Assembly: GCA_028695895.1 (NCBI GenBank)
Contig: JAQVIE010000107.1
Location: forward strand, 1 to 5,429
Direction: 5' to 3'
DNA: 5,429 nucleotides
Origin: Methanospirillum sp.
GTDB taxonomy: Archaea > Halobacteriota > Methanomicrobia > Methanomicrobiales > Methanospirillaceae
In this document: one piece after another, positions 1 to 4,767 of the stretch
How the letters are laid out: each line of letters starts with the position of its first letter
Position numbering within the stretch: the stretch's first letter is position 1
Notes under the pieces: generated by a model
What the model was told of the DNA's origin: nothing
Seen by the model: the letters and a program-made list of their open reading frames with translations, nothing else
Database searches by the model: none
Translations under genes and position numbers: made by a program

Positions 1-394
1 AGTTCAAATCCCCAATAATTATGCATTTCAGTTGCAATAGATCGTGATACCAATTTATTACATTGAAAGCTTGCCCGATATATCGATTTCTAGGAGAATT
101 AATGTCGTTTTTAGTCCAAAAAGCAATAACTAAAAAATCGTTATATAAAAAGGGAAGATAATATTTCGATTTATTATCTCTCAATTCAATTTCGACTAAT
201 GGATTTAATGAAAATATACCAAGACCTTTGTTATCATTATCCCCTATCCAAAGGTGATGGGGATATTGTGAGTTATATTTGAGCCCGGGTTTCTCACATT
301 CCTGAATGATTGTTATTTCAGGATTTAATCTGCTTTTTAATTGATCCTCTTTTTTTCTATAAGCTCCATTTCAATTCCAGGTTACAATTCTCAT
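1..394 (-). pseudogene. EEP-family nuclease/phosphatase, N-terminal part, in-frame TGA at codon 8
   Basis: Read on the minus strand from the ATG at 394-392, this is a clear endonuclease/exonuclease/phosphatase protein. It begins MRIVTWN, then a TGA stop (373-371), then NGAYRKK. Family members have WNxNGA here, very often with Cys at the stop position, so a TGT/TGC to TGA change is the simplest explanation. After the stop, about 122 codons stay open to the left edge. They include the metal-ligand Glu in IIQEC (about residue 32) and the catalytic IIIGDLN near the window edge. These proteins cleave phosphodiester or phosphate-ester bonds with Mg2+. The C-terminal half is outside the window. The start overlaps the stop of the upstream remnant by 4 nt (ATGA), which suggests former translational coupling. 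No later start restores the WN motif, so the gene is probably inactive unless the TGA is read through. The family call is firm; the pseudogene status is inferred. Confidence 0.8.
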
Positions 395-489
395 ACTTTC
401 ACAACAAATTCCTTGAATATGGGGATATAGTCGTCTGCATTATTTGGGACGTCTACAAAATTACGTAGAATAATATTCCTTTTAACTAA
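391..489 (-). pseudogene. C-terminal tail of an unrecognised gene upstream of the EEP gene
   Basis: A 32-codon open stretch on the minus strand ends at TGA 393-391 with the residues DDYIPIFKEFVVKV. Its stop overlaps the EEP start codon in the ATGA arrangement typical of operon partners. The residues look like real protein, mixed charged and hydrophobic without low complexity. In-frame stops at 490-492 and just beyond, with no start codon, suggest that the 5' part was lost, perhaps at a mobile-element junction. I do not recognise the family. Confidence 0.4.
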
Positions 490-797
490 TCACTATTAGA
501 TCCTAATTGTTTCTTATATCTTTTCTTACTAAAACTGAAAAAATCTCAATTAAATATCACTTAAAAAATTGAGATTATTTTCTTTTATTACGATAAACAG
601 GAGTGTATTTCTGATCTTTTTGTAGAATGTCTGTCATATTATACTAAACAGCATAATTAATTTTGCATAACGATTAATGACATTCGTCAGATCTTTAAAT
701 CTCATATTTTCCAGATTTAACTTTCTGAATTAGTTTATTTAAAAAGAACCTGTTTTACAGGATCATCTTTTGAGTTTATTGGTCAAGGTTTTTTTTG
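490..797. other. Degenerate AT-rich stretch with two tiny overlapping frames and a hairpin
   Basis: There is no convincing gene here. On the minus strand, a 23-codon frame (705-634, starting MRFKDLTNV) overlaps a 20-codon frame (637-575, starting MTDILQKDQ) in an ATGA arrangement. The second ends inside the 542-576 hairpin. Neither has a clear ribosome site or a family I recognise; they may be remnants or chance. A separate small hairpin, CCTGT-TTT-ACAGG, lies at 749-761, with flanking AAAAGA (742-747) and TCTTTT (766-771) that could extend it across an internal loop. Confidence 0.3.
542..576 (-). terminator. 10-bp stem hairpin followed by T-run, terminator-like
   Basis: The arms 542-551 (AATCTCAATT) and 567-576 (AATTGAGATT) are perfectly complementary around a 15-nt loop. 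On the minus strand the stem is followed directly by a short T-run (TTTTTTC). The plus strand beyond it is also T-rich. It could end minus-strand transcription coming from the element region before the nuclease operon remnant. The stem is AT-rich and so only moderately stable. Confidence 0.45.
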
Positions 798-968
798 TTA
801 AAATGCTAATTTCTGAAATAATCGTTGACATTGACGAACGCTTAACTGAATTCCAAAATAGATTGAAATGTGATGGTTCAACAATTTCCCATCCCGAAGA
901 TTCTGATTACATCCCAAACATTTAGGATCAATTCTTTCTTTGTGACACACTGCACATATAATATAATT
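798..968 (-). pseudogene. Zinc-ribbon plus winged-helix fragment, IS630-type transposase N-terminus-like
   Basis: A 56-codon open frame on the minus strand ends with TAA at 800-798. It has two Cys pairs (CAVC and CLGC, 8 residues apart) that could bind zinc, followed by a helix-turn-helix-like stretch, FGIQLSVRQCQRLFQKLAF. From memory of the family, that stretch resembles the winged helix of IS630-type transposases, which normally continues into a Pro/Arg-rich linker and the DDE domain; here a stop follows at once. There is no ATG; the only reasonable start is the GTG at 950-948, without a ribosome site. A TATA-like TTTTATAAAAA lies at 999-989 on the same strand. It is most likely a truncated transposase relic, less likely a small zinc-finger regulator. 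The overlapping plus-strand 40-codon frame (803-925) looks like its shadow. Confidence 0.45.
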
Positions 969-1047
969 TTATGAGATATACATGTAAGTTTTTATAAAAT
1001 GCATAATTATAATATCCTTATTTTTTATATAGGGCTGGAATAGGAAT

Positions 1048-1069
1048 TTAATTCTCAAAATAGAATTAA
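1048..1069. repeat. 7-bp stem hairpin just beyond the DUF2080-type gene
   Basis: TTAATTC (1048-1054) and GAATTAA (1063-1069) can pair around an 8-nt loop, 18 nt past the stop codon of the transposon-associated gene. It could be a subterminal hairpin of a mobile element or a weak transcription end signal. A 14-nt stretch spanning it (1050-1063) recurs exactly at 2717-2730. Confidence 0.3.
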
Positions 1070-1086
1070 CAATTTATAAAAATAGG

Positions 1087-1248
1087 TTATTCACTATCCT
1101 TTTCATTATTTTCTGGATCTAATAATATTACGGCAGTCTTTTTGCCAATCCACTTTGTAGGCACATAAATACGTCCCGAATTAGCTCCTTTCTTGACAGA
1201 TTTCTCAATGTAATTATATCCTGAAATTTCATATTTTTTAATGGCCAT
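1087..1248 (-). CDS. DUF2080-type transposon-associated small protein
   Basis: This 53-residue protein matches my recollection of the DUF2080 (transposase-associated) family over its whole length. It has an N-terminal strand region KKYEISGYNYIEKSV, then GANSGRIYVPTKWIGKK, the diagnostic NSGRxYxPxxWIGK core at residues 23-36, then a short hydrophobic strand AVILLD and an acidic tail. The core resembles AbrB-like swapped-hairpin proteins, so DNA binding is plausible but not shown. Such genes sit in archaeal insertion elements, where their role is not well defined. The ATG at 1248-1246 is preceded directly by an in-frame TAG and has no ribosome site. A very strong site lies instead about 57-65 nt upstream, ahead of a separate 8-codon frame. 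No transposase gene survives beside it, so it is probably the last intact gene of a decayed element. Confidence 0.7.
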   Translation of the reverse strand: MAIKKYEISGYNYIEKSVKKGANSGRIYVPTKWIGKKTAVILLDPENNEKDSE

Positions 1249-1274
1249 CTACTATTGAACTTTTCTATTGCAAT

Positions 1275-1313
1275 TTAAAGTCTGATCTGTAAAAAAACCA
1301 TCCACACCTCCTT
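1275..1313 (-). promoter_or_regulatory. Strong Shine-Dalgarno with an 8-codon leader-like frame
   Basis: On the minus strand AAGGAGGTG (1313-1305) is a near-perfect ribosome site, ideally spaced before ATG 1301-1299. That ATG opens a frame of only 8 codons (MVFLQIRL) ending at TAA 1277-1275, 26 nt before the DUF2080-type start and in a different frame. A T7 run lies inside the mini-frame. Either this is a leader peptide controlling the next gene or the site outlived a deleted gene. Confidence 0.45.
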
Positions 1314-1338
1314 TTTGTAGTGATAAAAGCTCTACAAA
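1314..1338 (-). repeat. Perfect 7-bp hairpin directly upstream of the strong ribosome site
   Basis: TTTGTAG (1314-1320) and CTACAAA (1332-1338) pair perfectly around an 11-nt loop. In the minus-strand transcript this stem abuts the AAGGAGG site. It may be a subterminal imperfect-palindrome end of an IS200/IS605-like element, or an RNA structure that affects translation of the leader frame. Confidence 0.35.
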
Positions 1339-1564
1339 TTAAACATAAACGCACAAGAATAGTGTAATTTTACCATAATGCATCAAGTTAAATTACCTTA
1401 AATAAACCATAACTATTCAGCTATATCCAAGGTGAAAACAAATCACATTAATCTTAGTTTGTTAATCAGCAACCAATTAATTGAAATTCTTATTTTTTGG
1501 GCATTTTGACTGTTCAAGATCAAATGGGAAGACTGTTCACTTTGGCTGTTGTATACACTCGTAG
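1339..1564. other. Intergenic stretch with no supported feature
   Basis: AT-rich DNA between the DUF2080-type unit and the coiled-coil gene. I found no coding frame, RNA gene or convincing repeat on either strand. Confidence 0.4.
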
Positions 1565-1599
1565 AAAAAAATATCATTTTGATTATATTAATAAAAAAA
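1565..1599 (-). terminator. Two oligo-T runs after the coiled-coil gene
   Basis: On the minus strand, two runs of seven T (1599-1593 and 1571-1565) follow the stop codon of the coiled-coil gene within 55 nt. Consecutive oligo-T tracts without a strong stem are the usual archaeal transcription end signal. Confidence 0.5.
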
Positions 1600-1619
1600 T
1601 AACTGAATAGAGAAGAACA

Positions 1620-2138
1620 TCAATCGTTAACATTAGATAATGCATCAAATATGGGTTTGACTTTCTCCAATTGTGTAATGGTTTTTTTGGCTTTTATTAA
1701 ATCCTGATCTAATTTTTTTGATTTAGTCTCTAATTCCTGTTTTGATTTTTTATATTCTTTTTCAAGAATGTTTGATTTTGCAAATTCATCTGACAATTTT
1801 ATAATATTTCTTGAAATCTCACTTTTTTCAAAACTGACACGCTTTACTATTGACTCTGATTCAAAGAATATTTTTTCAAACTCATCTTGATATTTACGAA
1901 CTTGTTCAAGTAAATGTCCTCGCTTTTTTTCATATTCCTCATTCAATGAGTTATATGTCTCTATTTCGATATCTCCATCTTTATAACGAATATTTAATTG
2001 ATTCAAATAATGCTGAGTTTCTTCAAACTCCTTTTGAATTTTCAGAGTTTTATTTACTAAACTGATGTTCCCACTTGATGAATTATTTTGCCTAAAAGCT
2101 TTGTCTAATTCTTTTCCAATATCATCAAAAAAACCCAT
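1620..2138 (-). CDS. Coiled-coil protein with SHOCT-like segment, function unknown
   Basis: This 172-residue hydrophilic protein has no signal peptide or membrane segment, so it is probably cytoplasmic. It opens MGFFDDIGKELDKAF, a short amphipathic start typical of many small phage-shock-like or helical proteins. Residues 44-78 (YLNQLNIRYKDGDIEIETYN, then LNEEYEKKRGHLLEQV) follow the SHOCT pattern: leucine-spaced helix, Lys-Asp-Gly-Asp-Ile turn, and a second helix with Glu-Tyr-Glu-Lys-Lys. From about 80 to 165 the sequence is Lys/Glu-rich with heptad-like hydrophobic spacing, consistent with a long coiled coil. The ATG at 2138 has GAGG at 2149-2146, spaced 7 nt. It is divergent from the TM2 gene, with 145 bp between them. 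SHOCT domains are thought to mediate oligomerisation or docking to partner domains such as TM2. The SHOCT call is by eye; the coiled coil is firm. Confidence 0.7.
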   Translation of the reverse strand: MGFFDDIGKELDKAFRQNNSSSGNISLVNKTLKIQKEFEETQHYLNQLNIRYKDGDIEIETYNSLNEEYEKKRGHLLEQVRKYQDEFEKIFFESESIVKRVSFEKSEISRNIIKLSDEFAKSNILEKEYKKSKQELETKSKKLDQDLIKAKKTITQLEKVKPIFDALSNVND

Positions 2139-2283
2139 AATAATGCCTCAAGGGACAAATAAGTTAAATCACCGGTTTAAAACGATGATTTTAAATTATC
2201 CAATGTCCCATGATCTATTTGTATCTCTAATATATCTATTATGTGGATACAGAGTTATAGATATAGGTAAGACGGTGAAAAAA
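2139..2283. promoter_or_regulatory. Divergent promoter region with symmetric TATA-like inverted repeat
   Basis: Between the divergent starts, TTTAAAA (2176-2182) and TTTTAAA (2189-2195) form a 7-bp inverted repeat with a 6-bp spacer. On the minus strand the first arm is a TATA-like box placed well for the coiled-coil gene start at 2138. For the TM2 gene, AATATAT at 2229-2235 fits better, with transcription starting around 2258-2262. The symmetric repeat could be a shared promoter or a regulator site that coordinates the pair. The placement is by inspection only. Confidence 0.35.
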
Positions 2284-2532
2284 ATGGATGAAAAAAGCCC
2301 TATTTTAGCTGGAATTTTAAGTTTGTTCATTCCGGGTTTAGGACAGATTTATAATGGTCAGGTTGGTAAAGGATTTTTATGTATTGTGCTCGCAGTTATA
2401 CTATTCATTTTAATATTTCTCTTAATTGGGTTATTTTTATATCCAATTTGGATTATTTTGTGTGCATATGACGCTTATAAGACAGCACAGATTATTAATG
2501 AAGGTGATGAACCTCCGTTCATCCCATTCTAA
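2284..2532 (+). CDS. TM2 domain membrane protein
   Basis: This small membrane protein of 82 residues is nearly all TM2 domain. Residues 4-27 (KSPILAGILSLFIPGLGQIYNGQ) form the first helix, with the typical PGLGQxYxGQ turn. After VGKG, residues 31-53 form a very hydrophobic helix. Residues 54-67 (PIWIILCAYDAYKT) carry the second signature, with Tyr-Asp-Ala-Tyr matching the usual W-D-x-Y end of the domain. The tail is acidic and proline-rich (EGDEPPFIPF). I chose ATG 2284 because GGTGA at 2274-2278 is well spaced and homologues start close before the domain; the frame stays open upstream to an ATG at 2065, but that extension overlaps the coiled-coil gene and looks non-protein-like. TM2 proteins have been linked to membrane sensing or structure; the exact role is unknown. 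The divergent SHOCT-like gene is a candidate partner. Confidence 0.85.
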   Translation: MDEKSPILAGILSLFIPGLGQIYNGQVGKGFLCIVLAVILFILIFLLIGLFLYPIWIILCAYDAYKTAQIINEGDEPPFIPF

Positions 2533-2905
2533 TTTTGCATGAAAAACCTGGATGTGTTTGGGGTATCCAACCCCCTTCATAATCCTGGATCAGGAACTTT
2601 TAGCCTTTAAGAAGCCTCCGTAAACAATTTAATTGCCTCTTCGATGGTAAATGTCACTGGGATTTAACAGTTGGTACCCATATGTCATCAGTTAAGGTAA
2701 GGTGTTACACGAACTAAATTCTCAAAATAGGTTCTATTGCACTTATAGGAAGCACAACTCAGTGTTTGAAAAACTATTACTTACACTTCAGGCTATCCTT
2801 TTGAGAACACAGGCAAAAAAATCTTTTATCCATCAAAAATTCGCTAAAACAGCTCGAAAGCCTAAGATATCTCTGATAAAAAAAGCGGTTTTTCCTTCTT
2901 ATGGC
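2533..2905. other. Intergenic stretch without a supported gene
   Basis: No convincing gene lies here. A small GC hairpin (GGGGT-ATCCA-ACCCC, 2560-2574) follows the TM2 gene but lacks a T-run. A plus-strand 99-codon frame from a GTG at 2702 has poor residue composition and overlaps the transposase fragment antisense. On the minus strand several short frames broken by stops run from about 2905 to 2760. They could be decayed transposase but match nothing I recognise. Confidence 0.4.
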
Positions 2906-3130
2906 TTAGATGTACAGTGTTGCAGGGTATTTATTGGACAGGTAAGAATGGACTCTGACGATGGTATTGTCCTTGATCAGGACATCTTTAAATGTTCGTA
3001 AATATTTTTTTAACTCCGCATTTACACCGCTCTTTTGCCTTGATATGTAATTCTCCAAACATTTATCAACAAATGCAAGGGCCTCATTATTGAACCGTTC
3101 ATATAACTGCTGCAAACTACTTTTCTCTCT
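2906..3130 (-). pseudogene. IS4-type transposase fragment
   Basis: A 74-codon open stretch on the minus strand resembles an internal N-terminal part of IS4-type DDE transposases. It has an LQQLYERFNNEALAFVDKCL helical region, then FKDVLIKDNTIVRV, where the Asp of the DNT triplet corresponds to the first catalytic Asp of the family (usually V-x-D-S-T-V-I/V-R), then LSNKYPA. The frame stops 3 codons later, so the remaining catalytic Asp and Glu are missing. Upstream, a TAA at 3133-3131 cuts off the expected N-terminus. The only in-frame start is a TTG at 3115. It is clearly a relic, not a functional transposase. It lies 86 bp from the left inverted repeat of the toxin-antitoxin island, so the parent element may have left that end sequence. 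Confidence 0.6.
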
Positions 3131-3216
3131 TTATCGACAAAAGAATTGTACATTCTATGAAATTTATTGATTTATGGCTCTTCTTTTGAGTAAAAACCAA
3201 AAATTAACATTAATAG

Positions 3217-3251
3217 AAACGTGCGCAGGTTTTTTATTTTACCAACTCAAG
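3217..3251 (+). repeat. Left arm of a 35-bp inverted repeat
   Basis: This arm pairs with 4113-4147 in inverted orientation at 33 of 35 positions. The mismatches are at 3223 and 3227, and 24 consecutive bases are identical. The outer part reads AAACGTGCGCAGG and the inner part ends ACCAACTCAAG. Complementarity breaks down beyond either end. Confidence 0.85.
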
Positions 3252-3311
3252 AGAAAAAGGATATACTTTTTTTCATCTATCCAGGGGTCTGTTGAAATTA
3301 TGGGAATTTGT

Positions 3312-3331
3312 TTATCTCACTTGTTATCTCA
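3312..3331 (+). repeat. Direct repeat of TTATCTCA upstream of the antitoxin
   Basis: TTATCTCA occurs at 3312-3319 and again at 3324-3331, one and a bit helical turns apart. Ribbon-helix-helix antitoxins bind short spaced repeats to repress their own operon, so this is a candidate operator. It is rather far upstream (about 105 bp) of the gene, which weakens the case. Confidence 0.25.
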
Positions 3332-3436
3332 ATAAACTCCGTTCAATTGAAAGGGAATAAGAAACCAAAATGTGAACGATTTCTCATTCTGCTCCCCATA
3401 GGAATACATATGGCCTTACGGAGATAATACAAACTC

Positions 3437-3673
3437 ATGACAGTCACGGTTTCTCTGAGCGATGAAACATATCAGAAGATTGTCCTTCTGAAAAATCGAC
3501 CGGATGAATCTGACGAAGAGATCATCAATGCAATCCTTGATGGTCAGATAGATCCGGAGCCCATCAGCCACGAGACCTTAAACCGAGTGGAACAGGCACG
3601 AAAGGATTACAAAGAAGGAAAATGTCAGACGCTCGCAGAAGTAATGACAGAACTTGAAGACTCTTTTGAGTAG
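3437..3673 (+). CDS. RelB-like antitoxin with N-terminal ribbon-helix-helix
   Basis: This 78-residue acidic protein precedes and overlaps a RelE-type toxin, so it is the antitoxin of the pair. Residues 1-33 (MTVTVSLSDETYQKIVLLKN, then DESDEEIINAIL) fit a ribbon-helix-helix: a short alternating beta strand followed by two helices, which would dimerise and bind operator DNA. Residues 44-76 (SHETLNRVEQARKDYKEGK, then TLAEVMTELE) form the typical toxin-wrapping helical tail, with the ARxDYxxGK and T-x-x-E-V-M pattern common in RelB-type antitoxins. The ATG at 3437 has GGAGAT at 3420-3425, spaced 11 nt. The complex would normally repress its own promoter. Its base composition is richer in GC than the left half of the window. 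The role is inferred from position and partner. Confidence 0.85.
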   Translation: MTVTVSLSDETYQKIVLLKNRPDESDEEIINAILDGQIDPEPISHETLNRVEQARKDYKEGKCQTLAEVMTELEDSFE

Positions 3674-3947
3674 GTTCACTGTCACATTATCTTTCCCGGA
3701 GCTAAGCCACGACCTGGCAAAAATTCCTACACCTGCACGAAGATCACTTGAATCAGCCCTTACAGAACTGGAGCAGATTTACAATTCCAGGGAAAAACCG
3801 GGACCCCTGAAAGGGAAGGGAAAAGGACTATACTCAATCCGGACCGGTGAATACAGGGCAATTATTGAGATCATAGATGATGAGCTCGTTCTTCTGGTCG
3901 TCGAAGCAGGCCACCGAAAAACAATATACCGAAAATATCAAAGTTAA
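3654..3947 (+). CDS. RelE/ParE-superfamily toxin
   Basis: This is a basic protein of 97 residues from the TTG at 3654, or 93 from the TTG at 3666, which begins SRFTVTLSFPEL like most family members. Neither start has a clear ribosome site, and both overlap the antitoxin end (by 20 or 8 nt), so translation is probably coupled; 3666 gives the more usual length. Residues 15-42 form the two N-terminal helices (ELSHDLAKIPTPARRSLESA). They are followed by GPLKGKGKGLYSIRTGEYRA, the strand core with Arg63 and Arg68 in the YxIRxGxYR motif. The end, EAGHRKTIYRKY, carries His87, Arg88 and Tyr92. RelE enzymes cut mRNA in the ribosomal A site; the conserved Arg/Tyr residues are consistent with an active RNase, although a ParE-like gyrase target cannot be excluded. 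The protein looks full length and intact. Confidence 0.85.
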   Translation: MKTLLSRFTVTLSFPELSHDLAKIPTPARRSLESALTELEQIYNSREKPGPLKGKGKGLYSIRTGEYRAIIEIIDDELVLLVVEAGHRKTIYRKYQS

Positions 3948-3965
3948 CACAGGTGTGATCCTTTC

Positions 3966-4022
3966 TTTTTTCCAGTAATACATACCTGCAATCAGATGTG
4001 GAGTAATATTTATCTTTTTTTT
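3966..4022 (+). terminator. Oligo-T transcription end signals after the toxin
   Basis: A T6 run at 3966-3971 and a T8 run at 4015-4022 follow the toxin stop by 18 and 67 nt. Without a strong stem, such runs are the expected archaeal end signal, so the pair forms its own transcription unit inside the inverted repeat. Confidence 0.5.
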
Positions 4023-4112
4023 CACGATTCCACCTCTCTCACCCAAACTCACGAAAATCAGTAAAGGAATTACAAACAGATCACCTTCTCACAATAGTTT
4101 CCCATTCTTCAA

Positions 4113-4147
4113 CTTGAGTTGGTAAAATAAAAAACCGGCGTACGTTT
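4113..4147 (-). repeat. Right arm of the 35-bp inverted repeat
   Basis: This is the inverted partner of 3217-3251. It reads CTTGAGTTGG, then a T/A-rich middle, then CGTACGTTT at the outer end. The two mismatches with the left arm are at 4137 and 4141. Confidence 0.85.
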
Positions 4148-4154
4148 TTCAACT

Positions 4155-4172
4155 CGAAATAGATCTATTTCG
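4155..4172. promoter_or_regulatory. 18-bp perfect palindrome
   Basis: CGAAATAGATCTATTTCG is its own reverse complement over all 18 bases with no spacer. It lies 8 bp outside the right inverted-repeat arm. It could be an operator for a dimeric regulator, a resolution or recombination site, or the palindromic target into which the element inserted. Confidence 0.5.
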
Positions 4173-4203
4173 TATCCAGAATATGATGAACGACAATGGT
4201 TGA

Positions 4204-4395
4204 ATAGGAAATGCTACCAAAACCCTATCCCAGAGTGGGAAAAAAATTCAAACTGTACCAAAATATTGTATTGATCGATACCTTACGGTACACAATGTAG
4301 ATATTGTAGTTAACGAGGCCTATGGTGAACATAAATTCGTAGATGAATCTGAAATAGTTGCTTATCTCATACAATTGTATCAGAAATTAATATAA
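4204..4395 (+). pseudogene. Unrecognised open frame lacking a start codon
   Basis: This open frame of 63 codons lies between TGA 4201-4203 and TAA 4393-4395, with no ATG, GTG or TTG start. Its C-terminal two thirds look like genuine protein: YCIDRYLTVHNVDIVVNEAY, then GEHKFVDESEIVAYLIQLYQ. The helix-strand-helix texture suggests the end of a small globular or regulatory protein. A second open frame (up to the TGA at 4272-4274) overlaps its start, so a frameshifted gene is possible. I do not recognise the family. Confidence 0.3.
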
Positions 4396-4456
4396 GGTGA
4401 TAAATTTTGGAGCACTGAATAGTAACAAATTTTCCAAAAATTAGTCAGGCAACACC

Positions 4457-4464
4457 ATATATTA
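4457..4464 (+). promoter_or_regulatory. TATA-like box for the second toxin-antitoxin operon
   Basis: ATATATTA lies about 55 nt ahead of the antitoxin ATG. Transcription starting about 25 nt downstream would leave a leader of roughly 30 nt containing the GGTGA ribosome site. This is the best archaeal box A candidate in the gap. Confidence 0.4.
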
Positions 4465-4515
4465 AATTAAGATCAATAGATCCCCAATAATGTTCGGGAA
4501 ATGGTGAGATGTAAT

Positions 4516-4767
4516 ATGTCTGATTCTGTCTTAAAAAGGCAAATTATTGCCGATAGTGAAGGTAATCCTATTGGTGTAATTTTGCCTATGAATGAATATC
4601 TTATGATTGAAAAAAATCTGCCAAAAATTGGACCACACTTCGATGTTAACGAAAAGCTGAAAAGACTAAATAGTGCAGTTATGGATCCTCTGTTCATGAC
4701 CGATCTTGAAGAATCTATGGTTTCTTTTACATCGGCTGATGATGAATGGTGGGAGCACGAGTCCTGA
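4516..4767 (+). CDS. Phd/YefM-like antitoxin of a MazF pair
   Basis: This 83-residue protein directly precedes a MazF toxin and overlaps it by 1 nt, so it is the antitoxin. Residues 4-31 (SVLKRQIIADSEGNPIGVIL, then PMNEYLMIEKN) match the middle of Phd/YefM antitoxins: a strand ending in D-x-x-G-x-P, then V-I-L-P-x-x-E-Y and a helix. The usual first strand-helix DNA-binding segment is short or missing. The C-terminal tail, with MDPLFMTDLEESM and SADDEWWE, is acidic and aromatic, as expected for a segment that folds onto the toxin. I chose ATG 4516 because GGTGA (4503-4507) sits 8 nt upstream; an in-frame ATG at 4501 would bury this site. A truncated DNA-binding half may mean weak autorepression. 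The family call is by motif only. Confidence 0.75.
   Translation: MSDSVLKRQIIADSEGNPIGVILPMNEYLMIEKNLPKIGPHFDVNEKLKRLNSAVMDPLFMTDLEESMVSFTSADDEWWEHES

Larger units (their letters stand above)
3217..4147. mobile_element. Inverted-repeat-bounded toxin-antitoxin unit, MITE-like
   Basis: A 931-bp unit is bounded by the 35-bp inverted repeat and contains only the RelB/RelE-type pair plus flanking non-coding DNA. No transposase lies inside, so any movement would have needed an enzyme supplied in trans. The coding part is visibly richer in GC than the surrounding DNA, which fits a separate origin. I see no clear target-site duplication at 3216/4148. Alternatively the two arms are the facing ends of two different decayed insertion elements, the left one belonging to the IS4-type relic. 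That a mobile unit is present is inference; the repeat itself is directly visible. Confidence 0.5.

Noticed and set aside
803..925. 40-codon plus-strand frame starting MLISEIIVD
   Set aside because: Antisense to the Cys-pair/winged-helix frame, poorly placed ribosome site, no recognised family; probably a shadow.
2065..2283. Upstream extension of the TM2 gene
   Set aside because: Overlaps the start of the divergent coiled-coil gene, lacks protein-like character, and the internal ATG has the better ribosome site.
2717..2730. 14-nt exact direct repeat with 1050-1063 as a possible element boundary
   Set aside because: AT-rich, identity stops at once on both sides, and chance recurrence is not negligible in such DNA.
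2702..3001. 99-codon plus-strand frame
   Set aside because: GTG start without a clear family or ribosome site, and antisense to the IS4-type fragment, which is the better explanation of the second half.
3834..4025. Minus-strand frame with GTG at 4025 and a good AGGTG ribosome site, antisense to the toxin end
   Set aside because: After about 27 plausible residues it runs antisense through the conserved RelE C-terminus and matches nothing known. It might be the start of a gene cut by the toxin gene, but support is too thin.
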